Shown here one piece after another: positions 18,080 to 22,186 of a DNA stretch of 22,186 nt (the stretch's first letter is position 1; the number at the start of each line of letters is the position of its first letter). A program made the translations under genes and the position numbers. The DNA lies in NCBI GenBank assembly GCA_003427395.1, contig BFEA01000206.1, positions 1 through 22,186 on the forward strand. Reading direction: 5' to 3'. The DNA is from Chara braunii. Taxonomy: Eukaryota > Streptophyta > Charophyceae > Charales > Characeae. Under the pieces are notes generated by a model, which worked only from the letters and a program-made list of their open reading frames with translations, was not told where the DNA came from and searched no databases.

Positions 18080-18480
18080 ATGAAAAGGGATGTGCCGACT
18101 GGCGTGGGGTATATCCACCGCTGTGTTGGGTTGTGTGTGAGCTTTGGCTTTTGCAGGCACATGAAAAGGGATGTGCCGACTGGCGTGGGGTATATATTCA
18201 CCGCTGTGTTGGGTTGTGTGTTAGAGGAATGGGAAGGGCTTTGGCTTTTGCAGGCACATGAAAAGGGATGTGCTGACTGGCGCCAGGTAGATCCACTGCT
18301 GTGTTGGGTTGTGTGTGAGACGAAGGGGAAGGGCTTTGGCTTTTGCAGGCACAACGAAGACGATGACCACATTTTGCCGGGCACTGAGGGTGCGGGAGGG
18401 GTTTGCATTGGGGTNGGGGTGGGGGAGGGATTTGCATTGGAGGGAAAGATGAAAAGTCTTTGGCTTTTGCAGGCAATGAA
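18080..18480. repeat. Minisatellite that repeats a 3' splice site
   Basis: Units of about 81 to 124 bp share ATGAAAAGGGATGTGCYGAC, CACCGCTGTGTTGGGTTGTG and GCTTTGGCTTTTGCAGGCA. The acceptor-like TTTTGCAG|GCA occurs four times, with AG ending at 18156, 18253, 18348 and 18472. The last two are each followed by a version of ACGAAGACGATGACCACATT. The second N of the window (18415) lies in the array, so copy number is uncertain. Confidence 0.88.
18415..18415. other. Single N inside a tandem repeat
   Basis: GGGGT stands on both sides of the N, and the flanks GGGAGGGGTTTGCATTGGGG and GGGAGGGATTTGCATTGGAG are near copies. As with the N at 3375, this looks like an unresolved contig overlap or collapsed repeat. 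Confidence 0.8.
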
Positions 18481-18536
18481 GATGATGACCACATTTTGCT
18501 GGGCACGATCGACAAGATCACTGGGATTGGGCCAAG
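18473..18536 (+). CDS. Candidate exon of a second plus-strand gene
   Basis: After the acceptor TTGGCTTTTGCAG come GC and then NEDDDHILLGTIDKITGIGP, up to the donor AAG|GTTGTG (phase 1 in, phase 2 out). A decayed copy of the same coding start (HNEDDDHILPGT) follows the previous repeat unit at 18349. The family is not recognised, and linkage to the candidates further right could not be shown by phase. Confidence 0.4.
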
Positions 18537-18615
18537 GTTGTGCATGACTCAAATATACCAGGAGGGGGGATGAAGTGGGTTTGAGAACAGAGGCACAAAG
18601 TATGACAAGAGGTTG

Positions 18616-18729
18616 ATACCTTCTTCCCCTGAATACAACGTATGGTCGTTATAGCTGTATTTGTGGTATCTTTCAGTCTAAATACAGCTACTATAATGAC
18701 CGTACATTGTATTCGGGGGAGGAAGGTAG
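18616..18729. mobile_element. Palindromic MITE-like element, copy 5
   Basis: It begins ATACCTTCTTCCCCTGAATA and ends TATTCGGGGGAGGAAGGTAG. Inner arms GGTCGTTATAGCTGTATTT and AAATACAGCTACTATAATGA pair with each other. Flanks GTTG on the left and CAAC after a T on the right extend the palindrome slightly. Confidence 0.85.
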
Positions 18730-18920
18730 TTGCAACTTCGCGTACATTGCAGGAGCGGTGCAGAGCTGTCCCTGGCTTGGCCGGCCTGGTTGGAGCTCTG
18801 CTTGTCCAGCGTTGATGGTATTACAAAGAAAACCTGAACCTGACCCCATTCTGTGCAACTATCCACTGGACTCACATCAGTCTTTGTGCCTTTGTGTCAT
18901 ATTGATGAAATTACAAGGAA

Positions 18921-18968
18921 AACCTGAACATGGTGCTCCAGCTCTCCTTGTTTCGATGAACTCGGAAG
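18921..18968 (+). CDS. Candidate exon end with strong donor
   Basis: GKPEHGAPALLVSMNSE is followed by G|GTGAGT, a consensus donor. The upstream border is uncertain: TTACAAG ending near 18926 is one option. A similar ATTACAAAGAAAACCTGAAC stands at about 18818, so the segment has been partly duplicated. Phase does not join simply to 18473-18536. No family was recognised. Confidence 0.35.
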
Positions 18969-19623
18969 GTGAGTTTGTTGAACTTGGTTCTTTCCTTTTC
19001 TGCGCTTGAGGGCATATATGCATTTGACATTTTCATGATTTTCTAGTATCTTTTTGGCCAATACACAGTTCTTCAAGAGTGTTTGCCACTGTTTGGGAGT
19101 CGTTTAAATTTTAAACTTGACAGTCAAAAGCCAATATCCCCCCAACTGACTGTCGATCATCTGGCACGTGGTGCAGATTTCCCTTGCAACACTTGTAGGA
19201 TAGATAGAAATCATGGCCACCCATTTGCCAAGGACTTGTACACAATTGATTTGAAAAATCATTGATTTAAAAAATCATTGATCTCCAGTTGATGCGCAGC
19301 AGTGCCCTTCTTCTCTCGCGAATTCATAAAACCGGGTACTGTTAGAAAGCTCATAGCTGCGTGTGTACTAAAACAGTGTGCATGGCTATAGACTCTGGAC
19401 GCAAGTAAACGTTGATGGGAGCTTTTTTTTGTTTTTGGGGAACATTGTGTAAGCTACAGCTGGAACTTCTTTCCTGAACCTGGCCCCACTTTGGGTGCAG
19501 CATCCATGCATCAACGACAGCAGGCCATGCTTAAGGTTAACACTGCACCTTTTGCATACTAGCTGATTGAAGAATTTTTTTTTTTTTTTTTTTTGGGAAA
19601 TGATTGAAGAAATTGACACAGCG

Positions 19624-19735
19624 GCTACCGTCCTCCCCCGAACAGAAAGCACCCTTATTTTGGCTGTATCTGGCCGGAAATATACCTTGTATACATTTAT
19701 TTTTAGTGTGCGTTATGTTCGGCCGAAGACTGTAG
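19624..19735. mobile_element. Palindromic MITE-like element, copy 6 (diverged)
   Basis: It begins CTACCGTCCTCCCCCGAACA and ends TGTTCGGCCGAAGACTGTAG. The inner sequence is AT-rich and more diverged (TGGCTGTATCTGGCCGGAAA). The flanks GCGG and GCCGC extend the palindrome. Length is 112 bp. Confidence 0.75.
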
Positions 19736-19771
19736 GCCGCTCGGGTCCCACCCTTTTTCCCCTGGCGGCCT

Positions 19772-19880
19772 GGCCGGTAGGTCCCAGCATGGGAAAAAAA
19801 AAACACGAAATTGTTGCCGAAATTAAAAATAGATTTATTTTTATTTTTATTTTTTTTTGTCGTGCTGGGACCTGCCGGGT
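19772..19880. repeat. Foldback with A/T-rich loop
   Basis: The left arm GGCCGGTAGGTCCCAGCAT (19772-19790) pairs with the right arm CGTGCTGGGACCTGCCGGGT (19861-19880). Pairing continues inward through an A run on the left and a T-rich run on the right. It lies 36 bp from MITE copy 6 and may be a second type of small foldback element. Confidence 0.75.
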
Positions 19881-20077
19881 GAGTGGTCCCGGCGACTCCG
19901 GTAGCCTAGGACGGCAGAGCAAAACCACCAATACGCTCGAGCCTGTCGGGCTTGCAATGCGTACCGAGGTTTGTCGAACCACCAGCGGTGCAGTTGTTTC
20001 CTTTCTTGGTTGGTGCTGCCTGCCATTGTGGCTGGGGCTATGAGCTTCGAAACTTTAGGAGTGAGTGAAGTTGACTT

Positions 20078-20124
20078 GGGGCGGGGGCGTGTGCTGGCGG
20101 TCTAAACCGCCAATACCCCGCCCA
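20078..20124. repeat. GC-rich nested hairpin
   Basis: An inner stem TGGCGG..TCTAAA..CCGCCA is enclosed by an outer GGGCGGGG / CCCCGCCC pair. No T run follows, so it is not an obvious terminator. Confidence 0.65.
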
Positions 20125-20777
20125 GGCAAATTTTAGGATGACTGTCAGAGTGTTGGTCTGGGCTTGGGTGCAGGGTGGTTCGACATGCCCAGCACCGAGG
20201 AAAAGGGGTCAAGCAACCACAAACATAAAAGCAGAGGAGAGGGCGGGAAAAATGAACAGCTGTGAAAGAAATATTAGAGTTTGAACAAGGAATATACCTA
20301 GAGAATAGTTTTGGGAATGACGGGGATAGTGTAGATATGAAACTGATGGAAATAGACCAGTAGACAGGCTAAAACAAGGAGTTGAGGGCTAATGAGAGAC
20401 ATAAAGGTTGCTTTTGGGAACAATGGTTGAAAAGGTTGGGGATGATGGTGTGGGAGACGAGCGGCCGAGGGACCGTCGGGAGCCCCCCCCCCCACCCCAC
20501 ACACACACACAACCCCACCGATGCCCTGCCTTCCTTGGGATTGCCCTGCTCCGTGCCTGGGTGCTGCCAGCAAGCCTCCCAGCCTGCAAGGCAAATCTCT
20601 GAGGTGGGGCTATGGGTTGGGGCTGCGGTGGTCCGTAGCAGCTCCCCTTTGCTCAGGCGGCTCGTGCCACAAGGGTATATGGCTGTTCCTTTCTCTTTCT
20701 TGTCTTTTCCTCCTCGTTGTTTGTACAACATGCTTGTCGGTGACAAGCAACCAGACCGGTGCCCCCCATGCTGTGTT

Positions 20778-20909
20778 TTTCTTTTTTTAAAGAAAAGAAA
20801 GGCAAGAACTGTGTCAGCACCAGACAGTAAAAAAAGAGTAGTTGTGGAAAAAGACAAGACCTCCCTGCATCAGCACCAGGACTGTTGCAAATCGCATCGT
20901 CTGTGAAAT
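20778..20909 (+). CDS. Weak exon candidate (basic segment)
   Basis: After a T-rich tract ending TTTTTAAAG the plus strand reads KRKARTVSAPDSKKRVVVEK and DKTSLHQHQDCCKSHR before a stop. Any donor before the stop is weak. The lysine/arginine clusters look like a nuclear-type basic stretch, but A-rich DNA readily gives lysine, so this is weak. Confidence 0.25.
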
Positions 20910-20962
20910 TGGTATGATGCGATCTTGGGAAGCATTGTCAGCCCTCACTGCACAACATACAG

Positions 20963-21025
20963 AATGGAACGGAAAAGAAACGAGTGATTCTTGTGGGAGA
21001 AGATGGCAAGATACATTTCTCGCAG
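20963..21025 (+). CDS. Candidate exon of a second plus-strand gene
   Basis: CACTGCACAACATACAG is followed in phase 0 by 21 codons (NGTEKKRVILVGEDGKIHFS, then Q) and the donor CAG|GTGTGA. The VILVGEDGKIHFS pattern looks protein-like. The acceptor lacks a strong pyrimidine tract. The family is not recognised. Confidence 0.4.
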
Positions 21026-21134
21026 GTGTGAATGTCATGCCAAGTCGCTACGCTCGGCACTTCATTCCGTGCCCCCCCCAAGAAAGAAGGAAAAAAAAAA
21101 GAGCAAAGAGTGTCTGTTGTAGTATTCTCTTGCA

Positions 21135-21524
21135 GTGACTTGCCAACGACTGTGTCTGGACAGAAGTATCCATCTGTTGAATGTCGCAATTGTGCCCAGA
21201 TACGCAGAGGAGGTTGAAATTGACACTCGTAATTCTCTCGAGCGTTTGTTTTCCTTTTTTCCCAACCACCAATGGGCGCATCCCAGGGCATATACTCGCG
21301 CTGCTATACGCAGAGGAGGTTGAAATGGACACTCGTAATTCTCTCGAGCGTTTGTTTTCCTCTTTTCCCAACCACAAATGGGCGCATCCCAGGGCATATA
21401 CTCGTGCTGCTATGTATAGTCACAAAATTGCAAAGTTTGTGGCGTGTGCAGTCACACAGCTGCCCGAGAGGACACTGAATCGCAAATGGGACACATTTGT
21501 CAGCGACCTGCTGGGCTGCAGGTG
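21135..21524 (+). pseudogene. Candidate exon broken by a 106-bp tandem duplication
   Basis: After the acceptor ATTCTCTTGCAG the frame reads LCLDRSIHLLNVAIVPRYAE, then EVEIDTRNSLERLFSFFPNH and WAHPRAYTRAA, and then a stop. A second copy of the last part begins at 21307 in a different frame and continues MYSHKIAKFVACAVTQLPER and TLNRKWDTFVSD to a possible donor GCAG|GTGGAT at 21525. Because 106 is not a multiple of three, the two halves cannot be read together. The family is not recognised. Either the gene is damaged or the duplication is an assembly fault. Confidence 0.45.
21201..21412. repeat. 106-bp tandem duplication, two copies
   Basis: Units 21201-21306 and 21307-21412 (TACGCAGAGGAGGTTGAAAT ... 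GGGCATATACTCG.GCTGC) differ at only a few bases, including TTGACA versus GGACA and CACCAATGG versus CACAAATGG. No N separates them. Confidence 0.93.
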
Positions 21525-21599
21525 GATACGTTTTATGGGGACCTCTGAGGTGCCCGCAAGTCCGTATTTTCTTTCCTGTGAATTCATGAACGAAATACC

Positions 21600-22060
21600 G
21601 TGATATTTTTGACGTACGAACAATTCGTCCAATCAACTAGACGGTTGAAGAAAAGGGCTTTCCCTGCAGAGGTCCGATCCGAACTAGTCTCACAGGGCTT
21701 GCCTTTTCACAATAAATCAGACGGGTTACTACTTATGGGGGGGGGGGGGGGGGAGAGTGAGGGCTGCTACGAAGTACAAACCCCGTTCCGCATCCCCTCC
21801 CTCATTACTCCGCCAACATCTCCAGCACACCCAGCCCATGGCCCATTCTTTTGTCCATGTGTGACCCACTCCCGCACTGTTCCACTACTGCCCGCAAGGT
21901 CTCCGCCTGGACTTCCTTTCTTTCTTCCCCAACCGTTCGCTCCTGTACGATGTCCTTGCAAAAAGTCCCAGGAGTCAGGAGGTGCCCCACGCGAGCAGTG
22001 TGGTGGGAGCCACTAAGCACAACTCGAGAGCGTTTATGTTAGCAGCCTGGGCGGGGGTTG
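21600..22060. other. Stretch with no recognised gene; G17 run
   Basis: A frame at about 21606-21730 (TYEQFVQSTRRLKKRAFPAE) is open but lacks clear splice borders. A run of 17 G stands at 21737-21753. The remainder is C-rich and shows nothing I recognise. Confidence 0.4.
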
Positions 22061-22135
22061 AAACCATGCAAAAAAAAATTAAAAAAAAAATGGAGAAGCA
22101 AACGCTAAAGAAAGGACACAGAGAGTTCAAACCAT

Positions 22136-22186
<51 letters not shown>
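22061..22186. repeat. Repeated AAACCATGCAAAA motif and terminal poly-A
   Basis: AAACCATGCAAAAAAA occurs at 22061 and again at 22129, 68 bases apart, each followed by A-rich sequence. The second leads into 49 A that fill the window from 22138 to its end. The end probably coincides with a contig edge where a homopolymer stopped the assembly. Confidence 0.8.

Larger units (their letters stand above)
18969..20777. other. Non-coding stretch between weak exon candidates
   Basis: It holds a short repeated AAAATCATTGATTT motif (about 19254-19282), an 18-20 base T run (about 19575-19594), MITE copy 6 (19624-19735), a foldback (19772-19880), a GC-rich hairpin (about 20078-20124), and C-rich plus (CA)n sequence at 20486-20512. 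No convincing exon was recognised. Confidence 0.5.

Noticed and set aside
22138-22186. Terminal poly-A as the tail of a processed transcript or retroposon.
   Set aside because: It reaches the window edge, and the preceding 70 bases repeat the same A-rich motif, so a homopolymer at a contig end is a simpler explanation.
1-22186. Search for CRISPR arrays, prokaryotic operons, rRNA genes and defence systems.
   Set aside because: No evenly spaced direct repeats with unique spacers, no Shine-Dalgarno-linked gene series and no rRNA similarity were seen; the window is eukaryotic.

Overview
This window reads as eukaryotic nuclear DNA, most likely from a streptophyte (a land plant or a charophyte alga such as Chara; the genus is a guess). 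Coding sequence is confined to short exons of about 70 to 245 bp with GT..AG borders. Introns are 0.9 to 3 kb and full of microsatellites, foldback elements and snRNA-like relics. I see no operons, prokaryotic genes, rRNA, CRISPR array or complete tRNA.

The main gene is a plus-strand split gene with nine exons that I could chain by splice sites and reading phase: 1721-1807, 4762-4857, 6455-6533, 8276-8520, 9589-9693, 11556-11693, 12738-12840, 15570-15766 and 17260-17328, where it stops. Together they encode about 372 residues of a single-pass membrane protein: a long, presumably lumenal or extracellular region, one membrane span crossing the last intron, and a 16-residue tail ending in KLD. 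The signal-peptide exon is not visible and probably lies further 5'. From memory it resembles plant proteins annotated only as putative type 1 membrane protein; no search was run.

Three exon-like segments on the minus strand (7689-7785, 5073-5185, 2636-2716) lie inside introns of this gene. The first two agree in phase, so an interleaved antisense gene is possible but unproven.

The introns carry one 110-bp palindromic MITE-like family (six copies, including two downstream of the gene), a U2-like and two U6-like relics within 4 kb, a dispersed repeat present in inverse orientation at about 2.3 and 11.9 kb, and several local tandem duplications. From 18.1 to 21.6 kb there are weaker exon candidates of a second plus-strand gene, preceded by a minisatellite that repeats a 3' splice site and containing a 106-bp tandem duplication that breaks a reading frame.

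The assembly itself shows artefacts: an intact Nextera junction adapter at 34-71, a single N between two identical 54-bp copies (3321-3429), a second N inside a tandem repeat (18415), and a 49-A run at the right edge.
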